Shown: positions 9,746 through 19,271 of the stretch, in pieces
Layout: every line of letters begins with the position of its first letter
Position numbering within the stretch: position 1 is the stretch's first letter
Source: Acidobacteriota bacterium
Lineage (GTDB): Bacteria > Acidobacteriota > Terriglobia > Acidiferrales > UBA7541
Assembly (NCBI GenBank): GCA_003223215.1
Contig: QHYH01000090.1
Coordinates: forward strand, 62,001 to 126,000
Direction of reading: 5' to 3'
DNA: 64,000 nucleotides
The notes under the pieces: generated by a model
The model's input: the letters and a program-made list of their open reading frames with translations, nothing else
Database searches by the model: none
Told to the model about the DNA's origin: nothing
Position numbers and translations under genes: made by a program

Positions 9746-11152
9746 TCAACGGCGACGGTAGACGACCACGTCGTCGCCGTAAACGCCACTAGGCGTAAAG
9801 GCCGTGGTTCTTCGGCCAAGGTAGCGAAGGTCGCTAGCGTGCTCGGAGGGGAGAGGATTGTTTGCCAGGAAAATGCCTCCGGGATTCAGCAGGCGGGCGA
9901 TATTGGCCATGGCGAGAGCTTGCTCAAGTCGATTGTAATAGACCAACACGTTGGTAGCGACGATGAGGTCGAAGCCTTGTCCGGGCGGGAAGTCCAGAGT
10001 TTCGGCGACGATGTTCGCATCGTAGACCTGGATGCGGGCGGCGAATTGCCCACGGATGGCCACGGCGCGAACCGCGACGCCACCCAAAGAAGCCGGGACG
10101 GGCAGAGGCTTCCGCGGCGATCCGAGAATCTCGCCAAAGTTTTTCCAGTAAGAGATCGCCTCTGGACTCCACTCCGCTCGAGGGTCGCGGGGAAGCTCGA
10201 CGGTGTAAGCCTCGCCCGCTCGTCCCCTTTCGGCAAGTTTCTGGATGTGGGCGATGACCGCCGAATTCAGATCCAAGCAAACCACCTCGAGGTCTTCTGG
10301 TTTTCCGAGGTCCAGCCGTGCGACCGCCTCGAGCACAGCAAAGGGTTGCAGCGTCTGCAAGGGGTAGAAATCGTAGCCGTCCCGTTTGTCGGTGAAATCC
10401 AGCCCCGGCCCAATAACGGCAATTCGGCGCATGCTCTCGGCCGTTAGGGCACCCTTGCGAATCATCGCGCGCAGTGTTTCTTCGAGGGCAAAATTCGGCA
10501 GGAGTGAAGTGTCGACAGACAGCCCGCGAGTCTCGAAGAGCGTTCCGCGCGCTAGGTAGACTGAGGAAGGGTCTCGGCCCTTTGCGGCATCCTCAAGTTT
10601 CTTTTGATAGCCGGCCTGCTCAGCGATGAAGCGGCGAAGGTTCCCCGTGAAGTACGACTCTTCGAAATTTCTCCCAATGCCCTTGCGCGCAAGAAAATCG
10701 CGGACGAAGCCGACCCGCTCATCCTTGGCACCGGAAGCAAGCGCGAGCGCCAAGGCATGGATGCGCGCCACGGCAGCCGGCCGAAGCTCGCCGGACTCCG
10801 TGGCTGCGAACTCCACACTCTCCACGCGAGGAAGCGACGTGAACGACGCCCCGTAGAGGATCAAATTGCTGATGGAGTCTTCGACGCCGCGGTCGATTCG
10901 GCCGCGAACCTCCGCGTCGCGGGCGCGGATCCAGGCGTCCCACGCCGCACCTTCCTTGATTTCGCTTCCGGGAAGCCCGGAATCGGCATTCAAAAGGAGT
11001 GTTTCCCGGACTTCGTCGAAATGAAGGTAGCGAGGAGGGTTCTCTCCTGCGAGCGCCGCGAGAAAGAAAAACCCGATGGATGCCGCCCAAGCTGTGCGCC
11101 ACACCCAAGGGCACACGCGAGAACAACACAGACTGCGGAAGGCGGGCGTCAT
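9746..11152 (-). CDS. Exported or membrane-anchored SAM-dependent methyltransferase-like protein
   Basis: 468 residues. The N-terminus is hydrophobic (AASIGFFFLAALAGE), looking like a signal peptide or anchor, which is unusual for a methyltransferase. The C-terminal half has a Rossmann methyltransferase pattern: AVIGPGLDFTDKRDGYDF as motif I, VVCLDLNSAV as the acidic strand-2 end, FDLIVATNVLVYYNRLEQAL as motif post-II/IV, and LLNPGGIFLANN. The last two are reminiscent of CheR-type enzymes. The N-terminal half (residues about 40-230) has no family I recognise. It sits 50 bases after the TPR gene and appears to be the last gene of a three-gene minus-strand operon headed by the sulfite-oxidase-like enzyme. 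Whether it acts outside the cytoplasm, where SAM is not expected, is open; it may be a pseudo-enzyme or be anchored facing the cytoplasm. Confidence 0.7.
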   Translation of the reverse strand: MTPAFRSLCCSRVCPWVWRTAWAASIGFFFLAALAGENPPRYLHFDEVRETLLLNADSGLPGSEIKEGAAWDAWIRARDAEVRGRIDRGVEDSISNLILYGASFTSLPRVESVEFAATESGELRPAAVARIHALALALASGAKDERVGFVRDFLARKGIGRNFEESYFTGNLRRFIAEQAGYQKKLEDAAKGRDPSSVYLARGTLFETRGLSVDTSLLPNFALEETLRAMIRKGALTAESMRRIAVIGPGLDFTDKRDGYDFYPLQTLQPFAVLEAVARLDLGKPEDLEVVCLDLNSAVIAHIQKLAERGRAGEAYTVELPRDPRAEWSPEAISYWKNFGEILGSPRKPLPVPASLGGVAVRAVAIRGQFAARIQVYDANIVAETLDFPPGQGFDLIVATNVLVYYNRLEQALAMANIARLLNPGGIFLANNPLPSEHASDLRYLGRRTTAFTPSGVYGDDVVVYRRR

Positions 11153-11202
11153 TGCCCCGCATCCTAGCTCACCATAGGCAAGGGAGGAAGGGTAAACCCG
11201 GG

Positions 11203-12837
11203 TCAGCGGCGAGCCGAAAGTCCTTCTTGAATGCGCCGAAGCTCGGGCAGATCCTTGTCGGCCTTGCTCCAGAACTTCCCGGCGGCGGCGAATTGTTCGT
11301 GAGCTTCGGCGGCGTGGCCGGCATGCTCGGCGGCGAGGCCGAGGGCAAAATAGCCGCCGGCATAAGTCGGATCGTGCTCGATCATGTCTCGCGCCACGGA
11401 TTCCGACAAATTCCAGTCGCCGCTCTGACGCGCGGTTTTGGCGATGGCTTCCAATTCAAAGCGCGCGGCGCTCCAGCCGTCCGGGCCCGGCCGTGCCAGG
11501 GTCATTTTAACGATCTCTTGCAACAGAGGCTCTGCTTCTTCGATGTTCTTGTCGCCGAGCAAGAGCCCGGCACGAAGAATGCTGGGGAACGGCGAACTCG
11601 CCACCAGGTTTACCGGTAGATGCTCTGTTTCTTGCTCGGCGAGCCGCAACTCTTCCTGCGCGCCTGTTGGCCGGTCCATGGCCAGCAGGGCCTCGCCCGC
11701 GAGCGTGTGACCGGCAAGCCGCGGCAAGGGCCATTCACTTTTTGTCAGTTCTTCGGCGGCGTGGAGAGCTTCCTCGTAGCGGCCTCGTGCGAGCAAAAAT
11801 TCCGGCCAAGCCTTGCGATTAAATTCAAGAAAATCGGTATAGGCGGGAACCGCGAACGCTTCGCGGAAGGCCCCTTCGGCGGCTTTCATTTGCCCTAACG
11901 ATTGGTAGCTCATGGCCAGCAGTTGCAGATTGTGGGCATGGTGCCAATCGTAGCGAGCCGGAATGTTCTCTGTCCGGTAGTATTCTTCTTCGAGTGATTT
12001 TGTCTTGAGAAATTCCGCAATGGCTTCCTCGGTGCGCCTCAGGCGCATCAACTCATGGCCATGCATGTGGTGGGCATGGGGAATGGCCGGTGCCATGCGC
12101 ACATAAATAGCCGTTTCTTCGAGAGCTTCTTTGGTGCGGCCGAGGTTTTCCAAAGTGTGGGCATAATAGTGATGCGCGGCGAAATTGTCCGGAGCCAACG
12201 CGAGAGCGGTTCGGTAGAACGCGATCGTGTCCACGCCGCCGACCTGGCCATGCGTTACGGGAGAACCTTCATCCGCCAAACCCCGCTGAATCCACAACCA
12301 CGCGTCATTCGGATATTCCCTTAAAGCACCGCTTATGGATTTTCGGTATGCGACATACTTGTCCGGATCTTCGTTGCTTTCCAGATAGTCCAGCTCGCGG
12401 TCGCGAATCGCAATCCACATTTGTTCGCGCTTGCTGACCTTGGGCGCCAACGCCTTCGCCCTCTCGAAAGCTGCCCGCGCCGTGGCCGGGTCATGTAGAC
12501 CGATATACGCATCCGTTAGCCCCAGAAAAGCCATAGCCATGTTGGGATCCAGGCGCAGGGCTTGGTGAAAAGAGCGAATCGCCTCAATCCATACATAGGA
12601 ATGAACGTAAGCCAGCCCTTGATCGTAAAAGGCCTGGGCTTCCTGCGAGGAGGTCGTCACTTTTTCGTGGAGAGTCCCGATACCGCTTCGCAGAGCGACC
12701 GGGCGCTCCAGAATCTCGCGCGGCACGGGGCCAGACGCTTGATGCCCCTGGTGGCCTGATTGAAGCGTGGACGACGCCGGTGCGACAACTACCGTTAAGA
12801 ACGCTGCGGCAATCACGAATTGGGTCAATCTGCCCAC
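11203..12837 (-). CDS. Secreted TPR-repeat protein
   Basis: 544 residues, GTG start at 12837 with GAGGTGA upstream at good spacing. A signal peptide (FVIAAAFLTVVVAPASS) is followed by at least six tetratricopeptide-like helical repeats, e.g. AIRSFHQALRLDPNMAMAF, LAPDNFAAHHYYAHTLENLG and YAGGYFALGLAAEHAGHA. A histidine-rich patch (PHAHHMHGHELMRL, around residue 268) recalls metal-binding stretches but could also be ordinary TPR surface. TPR proteins of this kind are scaffolds for protein complexes in the periplasm. It lies 53 bases after the sulfite-oxidase-like gene and 50 before the methyltransferase-like gene, so an accessory role to that enzyme is a reasonable inference. No catalytic motif was seen. 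Confidence 0.8.
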   Translation of the reverse strand: MGRLTQFVIAAAFLTVVVAPASSTLQSGHQGHQASGPVPREILERPVALRSGIGTLHEKVTTSSQEAQAFYDQGLAYVHSYVWIEAIRSFHQALRLDPNMAMAFLGLTDAYIGLHDPATARAAFERAKALAPKVSKREQMWIAIRDRELDYLESNEDPDKYVAYRKSISGALREYPNDAWLWIQRGLADEGSPVTHGQVGGVDTIAFYRTALALAPDNFAAHHYYAHTLENLGRTKEALEETAIYVRMAPAIPHAHHMHGHELMRLRRTEEAIAEFLKTKSLEEEYYRTENIPARYDWHHAHNLQLLAMSYQSLGQMKAAEGAFREAFAVPAYTDFLEFNRKAWPEFLLARGRYEEALHAAEELTKSEWPLPRLAGHTLAGEALLAMDRPTGAQEELRLAEQETEHLPVNLVASSPFPSILRAGLLLGDKNIEEAEPLLQEIVKMTLARPGPDGWSAARFELEAIAKTARQSGDWNLSESVARDMIEHDPTYAGGYFALGLAAEHAGHAAEAHEQFAAAGKFWSKADKDLPELRRIQEGLSARR

Positions 12838-12890
12838 TCTTTCACCTCAACTGCGTTTCTTGCCATTCCACTCTCGGACAGGAATTCGTC

Positions 12891-14162
12891 TCACATTTCC
12901 ATAATCTCGACGCTACGAACATAGTATCCCGAATCCAGGCGGCGCGCCTGAACGGTCGGCTCCTTCACCGACAAACGGATCGAGTAAGTTCCCGGCGCCT
13001 TAGGCGACCAGTCGTGCGTCCAGAAGGTCCAAGGATCATTCTTGAGTTGATGGAAGTTGTCGACCGGAACGTAATCTTCTTCGGGATTGAAGCGAATCTG
13101 CAGCACGTTTATGGGCTGTGAGCCTCCCCAGGCGATTCCCACAACGCGGTATTGTATCTTGTCCGCAATCGTCCATTTCTCGATTCGGATGGGCATGGCG
13201 GCTTGTTCGATGGACGCAGGCTCGAAATCTTTTGCCAGTCGTGGGACACCCTTTTGAAGCGTTCTCGCGGCGTACTCGCGCATCTGTGACGTCGCTTCCA
13301 CTTCTTCTCGAACGAGGGTGATTTCGTTCACCCATTTAATCGAGGTGCAGCCGTACCAACCCGGTACCACGAGACGGACCGGGGCGCCATGATCTTTCGG
13401 CAGCGGTTGGCCGTTCAGCTCGGTCGCGAGAAAAGCCCCCGCCTTTTCGAGTTGCTCGGGGGAGAATGCCCAACTCGCGCCGGGGATGGAGGTTCGCGAT
13501 TCGGTGGCATAGCGATCGAAACCGGAGATCAAGACGCGCGCCGTTCCGGATTTTGCTTTGGCTTTGTCCAGGATTTCTGAAACGGGGACGCCTGCCCACT
13601 CTCCCACGCTGAGAAGTCCAAATTTGGCTTGGCGGACGTTGCCCGCGCATTCCATTAAGTGTGTTCCCATGGGCTTTGCGGCTTTCCTCAGGCTCTCGAT
13701 TCCGAGATTCGTCGGCCGGTCGATAAGCCCGCCGAGTTTCACTTGCCAGGTGAGCGGGTCAGGAAGCAGTTCCGAGGCACGCGTGCGAATGTAGAATTTT
13801 TCCGTGAGCGTAATGGGGTTTTCGGGTTCGAGCGTGGATAGGTCCGAATACAACCGGCCATCGAGTTCAGAGCCTTGCGGGAGATCCAGGGGCCCCGGGC
13901 CTTCGTCGATAAAGTCCAGTGTGCCAAGCAGCTTGCCGTTCCGAGCCGGATCTTTTTGCTGAGTTCGCAGCGAACTCGGCCAAGCGACTCCCGCAAAGTG
14001 GAAGAAAAAAGCACTCCCGGAAAGCAAAGACCCCTTCAGCAAAGAGCGGCGGCCGAGCATCGGTTTTCGGTGGGCGGGCCTAAACCCTGGTCCAATCTCG
14101 AGACCCTTAGCAAGACTACTGATTGTTTTTGAAGAACCATTGTACACGTCGGACCAGGTCAT
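12891..14162 (-). CDS. Tat-exported sulfite-oxidase-family molybdopterin enzyme
   Basis: About 423 residues from the ATG at 14162; an in-frame TTG at 14177 is an alternative. A twin-arginine signal (GRRSLLKGSLLSGSAFFF) begins about 37 residues in, so the enzyme is probably exported folded with its cofactor. The oxidoreductase molybdopterin-binding domain is well marked: WQVKLGGLIDRP, then MGTHLMECAGNVRQAKFG with the Cys expected to bind molybdenum, then LVVPGWYGCTSIKWVNEI. The C-terminus is the Mo-co dimerisation domain (RVVGIAWGG, then FWTHDWSPKAPGTYSIRL). There is no cytochrome b5 or haem domain and no YedZ-like membrane partner next to it. It heads an apparent operon with the TPR and methyltransferase-like genes. 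Sulfite is the usual substrate in the family, but related enzymes act on other compounds. Confidence 0.88.
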   Translation of the reverse strand: MTWSDVYNGSSKTISSLAKGLEIGPGFRPAHRKPMLGRRSLLKGSLLSGSAFFFHFAGVAWPSSLRTQQKDPARNGKLLGTLDFIDEGPGPLDLPQGSELDGRLYSDLSTLEPENPITLTEKFYIRTRASELLPDPLTWQVKLGGLIDRPTNLGIESLRKAAKPMGTHLMECAGNVRQAKFGLLSVGEWAGVPVSEILDKAKAKSGTARVLISGFDRYATESRTSIPGASWAFSPEQLEKAGAFLATELNGQPLPKDHGAPVRLVVPGWYGCTSIKWVNEITLVREEVEATSQMREYAARTLQKGVPRLAKDFEPASIEQAAMPIRIEKWTIADKIQYRVVGIAWGGSQPINVLQIRFNPEEDYVPVDNFHQLKNDPWTFWTHDWSPKAPGTYSIRLSVKEPTVQARRLDSGYYVRSVEIMEM

Positions 14163-14417
14163 ACGGGAATTTTCCAATCCTCATAGATTTCCGGAGCCAC
14201 CGTCACAGTCGAGCCTTTAGGCACGCGCCGCAACAACAACTGTGGATATCTCTCCTTTGCTGATACTTTCCCCAGAATCACTGTAAGGGCGTCACATACG
14301 GCATGGAGCTATAACCTGGGCTGAGTCATAGGGTTTTTAGACCGTAGGCTGCGAGCCGCAATTACCCGGCTCTATAAGGTATGTAAATCTTTTCTGGCTG
14401 CGAACTTAAGTTTGCTC

Positions 14418-14446
14418 TTGACATTGCTGGGGAATAGTAATTGAAT
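14418..14446 (+). promoter_or_regulatory. Candidate sigma-70-type promoter for the second Oar-like receptor
   Basis: TTGACA at 14418-14423 is a perfect -35 consensus and is separated by 17 bases from TTGAAT at 14441-14446, a four-of-six match to the -10 box. The next gene starts 138 bases downstream. The surrounding 400 bases (14163-14583) are AT-richer than the genes and carry no coding frame. Confidence 0.4.
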
Positions 14447-14583
14447 GACCAAAAATAACGGTGGTTTGCGCTGCGTTCCGTGCGTTTCAGGGTGGCGTAG
14501 GTGTTTTTCAGGTTCTTGCGAAAACTAAAATTTAGATTTGTCTCTGAGGCTTTGGCCGAGAAGGCTTTGGACAGGGAGAAGCT

Positions 14584-17500
14584 ATGAGACCGCGCACTTT
14601 TGCAATCGTGGTTGTTGCTCTGCTCATTCTCGCAAGTGGTGGAGTCGTTTGGTCACAGACCGTGCAGGGCGTCATCACCGGCACGATCATGGATCCTACC
14701 GGAGCCGTGGTGCCCAACGTCACGGTGACCATCACAAACGTCGGCACGAATATTTCTCAGGCGACAACGACCGGCTCGGACGGTTCCTACCGTTTCGCGC
14801 TCGTGCCGCCGGGGACGTACACCGTCGACGTGAAGGCAACGAATTTCGCTGAGGTTAGGACCACCGGAATCGTTGTGGAGGCAAGTCAGATCGTGCCTTT
14901 CAACGTTAAGCTGGAATTGGCCAAGGCCAGCCAAGTCATTGAAGTGACTGCGCAGGCCCCGCTTGTGCAGACAGCCACTTCTGATCTCGCATACCAAGTG
15001 GACAGCTCCACCATCCAGCACGCTGCGCTTGTCGACCGTGACATTTTCGGCGTTCTCCCCTTTATGGCGCCTTCGGTGAGCCCTGGACTTGACATGTCGC
15101 CGACTTCGGGCGGAGCCAGAGAAGCCGGCACGTCGTACATGCTCAACGGCGCGGAAGACAATAACAACTTCAGCGCGGGCGCCATCAATATCAACCCGCC
15201 GCTCGAGTCTGTCGAGGATTTTGCCATCCTTACCAACAGCATGGGCGCTCAATACGGCCGTGGCGCAGGGGCCCTCGTCACGGCAAACCAGAAGTCGGGA
15301 ACCAACGGATTTCACGGCGTGGGCTACTGGCAAAACCGCAATGCCACGCTGAACGCCAATGACTTTTTCTACAACCGGGACTACGGCGCATCGGTCAACG
15401 ATAATCAAGCAGACCCGACAGTGCCCGTCCTTCCCACGAGGCCGAAATACATCAAGAACCAGTTCGGCGGAGGGGTAGGCGGACCGATCAAAAAGGACAA
15501 GACTTTCTTTTTCTTTGCCTACGACCGGTTCAAATTGCTTCAGGGGGTGACCGCCGCAAACACCTTCGTACCCACGAGTACGGCGCTTGCGTTTGTGCAG
15601 GCCAACGGCGGGCCGCTCGCTCAGCAAGTCCTCGCGGCGTACCCTCCAGTGACTTCCGACGCTGGCTGCCCACTAAGTGTTGATCCGGGACCGGTATTTA
15701 AGACTGGCGGCACCAACCCTGTTGGATGCCTTTCCTTTTCTGATCCGGTGACCACTACGACAGATGCTTATTACGGCCGCGTGGATCATAACTTCAGTAA
15801 CTCCGACCGGCTCAGTTTTGTGGCCAACATTAGCCGGTTTAACCAGGTGGACAAATTCTTCGGGAGCACCTTCCGCGCGCCGCTGGCGAATGGTGGCAAC
15901 ATCCCCGTAACGACCATCCAGAATCAGCACAATCTGGCGCTCGTGGAAACGCATACATTCAGCCCGCGCATTGCCAACGAACTAAATCTCTCTCACAACC
16001 GGTTCTTCAACCCGTCTGTCGAAGGCGATCCGGCCAAGCAAACGACCCCCAATGTCTATATTGACAACCAGGCGGCGGGCTGCCTGAATTACTCCTTTGG
16101 TCCCGGCGAAGGCGGCCAGGTTGTTGCTTTCACGCAGGATCGCTGGGCGTTGCAGGACAACTTGAGTTGGACTGCTGGGCGCCACGCTTTGAAGGTTGGT
16201 GGGAGCGTCAACTACGGCATCCTTTACCGGAACTGGGATTTGGGCCTCCCCGGCCAGTACGAGTTTGCCGAGTTGACGCTGAAAAGCGATGGCACCAACT
16301 CCTCGTGTGCGGCTGGTTCAGTGATTACGCCGTCTTGTGATGGCACTTTGCAAATGGATGGTACGATCACTAACGCCTTTAACTCGAATTTCACGGGCGA
16401 TTACCCTTACTTTGAGGAAACGTCTGTTGACCCGCGCATTGCCGCGCCCAACAAAGCCAGTGCTTACCGCCACTACACCACTCATGACTACGCCGTGTTC
16501 GCTCAGGATGACTGGAAAGTCACAAGCCGCCTGACCGTCAACCTGGGGCTTCGCTGGGAACGTTTTGGCGCACCGAGCGAGGTTCACGGGATTATCGCGC
16601 AATTTACTAACCTGGGCGGGTGCAATATCGCCACGGATAGGGCCTGTATTGGGGCTGCGCGAGTAAATCCGGTCAGCCGCATGTGGAAGACGCAAAACCA
16701 TGATTTTGGTCCACGCATCGGTTTTGCCTGGGATCCGCAGGGGAAAGGCAAGATGGCCATCCGCGGCGGTTACGGTATCTTCTACGATCGCATTTTCGAC
16801 AATATTTGGTCGAATGGCGCGTGGAACCCGCCGTTCTACGCCTTGCTTGATTTCAACGCGGCAGGATGTGGAGACGCCATCTTTTACTCGAATCCTGCAT
16901 CCATCGGCGCCGGGTACAACCCCGCCAATCTGCCGCCCGGCGTGCCGCCCCCAGGGAAGAGGGTTTCCGTGCGCACCATGGACGTGAACATGCACGACTC
17001 CTCAGGACAGAATTATTACTTTGGCGTGGAACGGGAAGTGTTCGGCGGCTTGCTCGTCAGCGCGAAGTATCAAGGGTCGATGGGCCGTCATTTGCCAATG
17101 CTCGAGAATTATAATCGCACGGACGGCCAAGCATACAACGTTACATACGATAATACTACGACTCCCCCGACGTTCGTCAGTGCCTTCAGCAATCGCCGAC
17201 CGAACGCTCTCTACACGGGCTTCAATTACCGTTCGAACAGCGTCAGCTCCAACTACAATGCGCTAATCGTTGAGGCGCAGAAGCGCGTGGGCCACGGCCT
17301 GCAGTTCCAGACAGGGTACACCTATTCGAAACTGCTGGACGTGAACTCCGAGCTCTTTGCGGGCTGCACCAGCATCGGCTCCCGTACCGCGCCTTACTAC
17401 TACATCTCGAATGCCTTGCCACATCTGTCCTACGCACGGGGTGCGGAAGATCACCGCCATGCCTACAAGTTCAACGTGACCTACGATCTTCCCTTCCTCA

Positions 17501-18249
17501 AGGCGGAAAAGGGCTTCGTCGGCCATGTTCTGGGCGGTTGGTCGCTCGGGAGCTTTATGCAGTTCTATTCGGGCCACCCGGTAGACGTTCGGCTGGACCT
17601 CAACGGCAATGCTTGTCGCCGGTTCGCCGCAAAAAATGCGAGCGGTAACCCAGTCCTCGACCAGAATGGCATCCCCTTCAACATCGCGGGCGATTACAAC
17701 ATGGATGGAGTGTGCAACGACCATCCAGTGTTTGTTGGCTCAAACCTGAACGCTGTTTACAGCAACAAGAGCCCGGCCGATGGCATCTTTATTGACAACA
17801 ATCAGATCGGGTGCGGCTTTCCGGGCATGCCTGCCACCGTCGCCAATGTTGACGCTTGCAACAAATCATTTGGAGTTGCCGGCGCCTGTGTTGCTGCGAA
17901 TCCCCCCAAAGCCTCGTGCCCTGTGTCCTCACCGGGAACACCAAACACGCTCTTCGCTAATCCAGCCTATCCGACTGGAGCTACGCCGTTCGAACGTTTT
18001 GGCACTCTAGGAAGAAACATTTTCCATGGGCCGAGATTCGTCGATATGGACTTCGGCCTGCACAAGTCCTTCAAGTTCACAGAAATCATGAACCTGCGCT
18101 TCAGCGTGGAGGCCCAAAACCTTTTTAACCATCCAAACTTTGACGGCATCGATACCAACTTGAACAGCGGCACGTTTGGCCAAGCACAGCTTCTTGTCGG
18201 CTCGGCAGTGTCACGCGTCATGTCGCTCAGCTTGCGGCTCTCGTTCTAG
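14584..18249 (+). CDS. Oar-like TonB-dependent receptor with carboxypeptidase-regulatory domain (second copy)
   Basis: 1,221 residues. ATG at 14584 is preceded by GGGAGAAG. The signal peptide (IVVVALLILASGGVVWSQ) leads into a carboxypeptidase-regulatory domain (VQGVITGTIMDPTGAVVPN, then PPGTYTVDVKATNF). The plug region has SYMLNGAEDNNNFSAGA and GRGAGALVTANQKSGTNG, and a long barrel ends in SLRLSF. The layout is that of the receptor at 2334-5732, but the two differ strongly in sequence, so they are paralogs rather than a recent duplication. Several cysteine pairs in the barrel (for example in the stretch coded near 17,815-17,930) suggest disulfide-stabilised loops. It probably imports a large ligand across the outer membrane with energy from TonB. 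It stands alone with its own candidate promoter, and its 3' side is followed by a truncated gene and transposase scar. Confidence 0.9.
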   Translation: MRPRTFAIVVVALLILASGGVVWSQTVQGVITGTIMDPTGAVVPNVTVTITNVGTNISQATTTGSDGSYRFALVPPGTYTVDVKATNFAEVRTTGIVVEASQIVPFNVKLELAKASQVIEVTAQAPLVQTATSDLAYQVDSSTIQHAALVDRDIFGVLPFMAPSVSPGLDMSPTSGGAREAGTSYMLNGAEDNNNFSAGAININPPLESVEDFAILTNSMGAQYGRGAGALVTANQKSGTNGFHGVGYWQNRNATLNANDFFYNRDYGASVNDNQADPTVPVLPTRPKYIKNQFGGGVGGPIKKDKTFFFFAYDRFKLLQGVTAANTFVPTSTALAFVQANGGPLAQQVLAAYPPVTSDAGCPLSVDPGPVFKTGGTNPVGCLSFSDPVTTTTDAYYGRVDHNFSNSDRLSFVANISRFNQVDKFFGSTFRAPLANGGNIPVTTIQNQHNLALVETHTFSPRIANELNLSHNRFFNPSVEGDPAKQTTPNVYIDNQAAGCLNYSFGPGEGGQVVAFTQDRWALQDNLSWTAGRHALKVGGSVNYGILYRNWDLGLPGQYEFAELTLKSDGTNSSCAAGSVITPSCDGTLQMDGTITNAFNSNFTGDYPYFEETSVDPRIAAPNKASAYRHYTTHDYAVFAQDDWKVTSRLTVNLGLRWERFGAPSEVHGIIAQFTNLGGCNIATDRACIGAARVNPVSRMWKTQNHDFGPRIGFAWDPQGKGKMAIRGGYGIFYDRIFDNIWSNGAWNPPFYALLDFNAAGCGDAIFYSNPASIGAGYNPANLPPGVPPPGKRVSVRTMDVNMHDSSGQNYYFGVEREVFGGLLVSAKYQGSMGRHLPMLENYNRTDGQAYNVTYDNTTTPPTFVSAFSNRRPNALYTGFNYRSNSVSSNYNALIVEAQKRVGHGLQFQTGYTYSKLLDVNSELFAGCTSIGSRTAPYYYISNALPHLSYARGAEDHRHAYKFNVTYDLPFLKAEKGFVGHVLGGWSLGSFMQFYSGHPVDVRLDLNGNACRRFAAKNASGNPVLDQNGIPFNIAGDYNMDGVCNDHPVFVGSNLNAVYSNKSPADGIFIDNNQIGCGFPGMPATVANVDACNKSFGVAGACVAANPPKASCPVSSPGTPNTLFANPAYPTGATPFERFGTLGRNIFHGPRFVDMDFGLHKSFKFTEIMNLRFSVEAQNLFNHPNFDGIDTNLNSGTFGQAQLLVGSAVSRVMSLSLRLSF

Positions 18250-18432
18250 TCTTCCTGCGTCGTGTGTTCCAACTCTATCGAAGAGTTGGGGTTCCGGGCA
18301 GCCTAGTCATGCGCAGAATCTTCGACAGTTCGCAACGGAGGAATCTTGGGTGTTTGCAGGAAACAATATGCGGGCCAGACAGGATGCTCTTGCCGAAAGC
18401 TATGGACGGATTGCGGGCTAGGAATCCAGTCC

Positions 18433-18696
18433 TCAGGAGAACCGAGCTTTTGAAAGCGGCAGTTCCCTGATCCTTTTCCCGGCAGCGGCAAAGATGGCGT
18501 TGCAGAGCGCGGGCGCAATAACCGACACTCCTGGTTCCCCCACTCCCGCCGGCGGAGCGCTGCTCTCGACCACGTAGACATTTGTCTGCTGGGGCGCTTC
18601 GGCGATGCGAGCAACCGGGTGGTCGTGGAAGTTAGACTGGTTAATGGCTCCGTCGCTTGCGGTAATCTCGCCGCCGCGAGCGATGCTAGCGGGAGT
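18433..18696 (-). pseudogene. C-terminal remnant of a molybdenum hydroxylase large subunit (IorB/aldehyde oxidase type)
   Basis: Reading the minus strand gives about 88 codons ending at TGA (18433-18435). They match the conserved C-terminus of isoquinoline 1-oxidoreductase / xanthine dehydrogenase family molybdopterin subunits: DGAINQSNFHDHP, then PPAGVGEPGVSVIAPALCN, which includes the catalytic GVGEP Glu, then AIFAAAGKRIRELPL. The frame meets a TAA at 18697-18699 and no upstream part is present, so at least 85-90% of the gene is gone. The break lies within 70 bases of the transposase remnant, which suggests the insertion caused the loss. Confidence 0.8.
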
Positions 18697-18764
18697 TTAC
18701 TGCGGGCTCGGTCGACAGATTTCTAAGAGCTTCTTTTTGTGAAGTTTATAGCGTCCAGTTGGTA

Positions 18765-19271
18765 TTACCCACGGTGGGTAATCTGCAGTTCGTCCAGTTT
18801 CAGCGCCTTGGCCAAAGCCTGCTGCGCAAGAGTTTGCTTCGAGAGCACATAGGCCGCGCGATCCGGGCCTTTCTCGCCTTGCCGTGGATAGAGCAGGATG
18901 AACTGCTGAATGTGCTGCAACTCTTCGATGAGTTGTTCCATGGAAAGATCGCTCCAGGCGGCTTTGGCCTGGCGATGCACATACTGCAGCAGAGAAATGC
19001 CCAGCATGCAGTAAAACGCATGGATGCGAATCTTGCGGTCGGTCCAGTGATGCATCGGTCCCCAAGCGAGCCACTCTCCGTCTTTCAGGCCGCGGAAGAC
19101 GCGCTCGACCTGTTGTTGGCCGGCATAACCGGCCACCACTTGTTCCGCCGCCCAGTCCATGCGGTTGGTGAGCAACACGGTTCGGCCTAAACGACGCCCA
19201 AGAAGGCGTTCAAACGCCGCCTGATCGAAATCAAACTGTAGTCGCCATTGCCCGTCGCGACCGGCTGACAT
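18765..19271 (-). pseudogene. IS1634-type transposase, 3' fragment
   Basis: 168 residues corresponding to the C-terminal third of an IS4-superfamily DDE transposase. The signature YAGQQQVERVFRGLK fits the Y-(2)-R-(3)-E-(6)-K pattern with its catalytic Glu. It is followed by GPMHHWTDRKIRIHAFYCML, which is characteristic of the IS1634 family. The two catalytic aspartates, expected about 100 and 250 residues upstream, are absent. The frame is closed by TGA at 19284-19286, just before the first Met. I could not recognise terminal inverted repeats or a target duplication on either side. It is inactive and marks an old rearrangement that also truncated the neighbouring molybdenum hydroxylase. Confidence 0.85.

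Noticed and set aside
18270-18287. AACTC-N7-GAGTT hairpin after the second receptor as a terminator
   Set aside because: The stem is five mostly weak pairs without a T tract.
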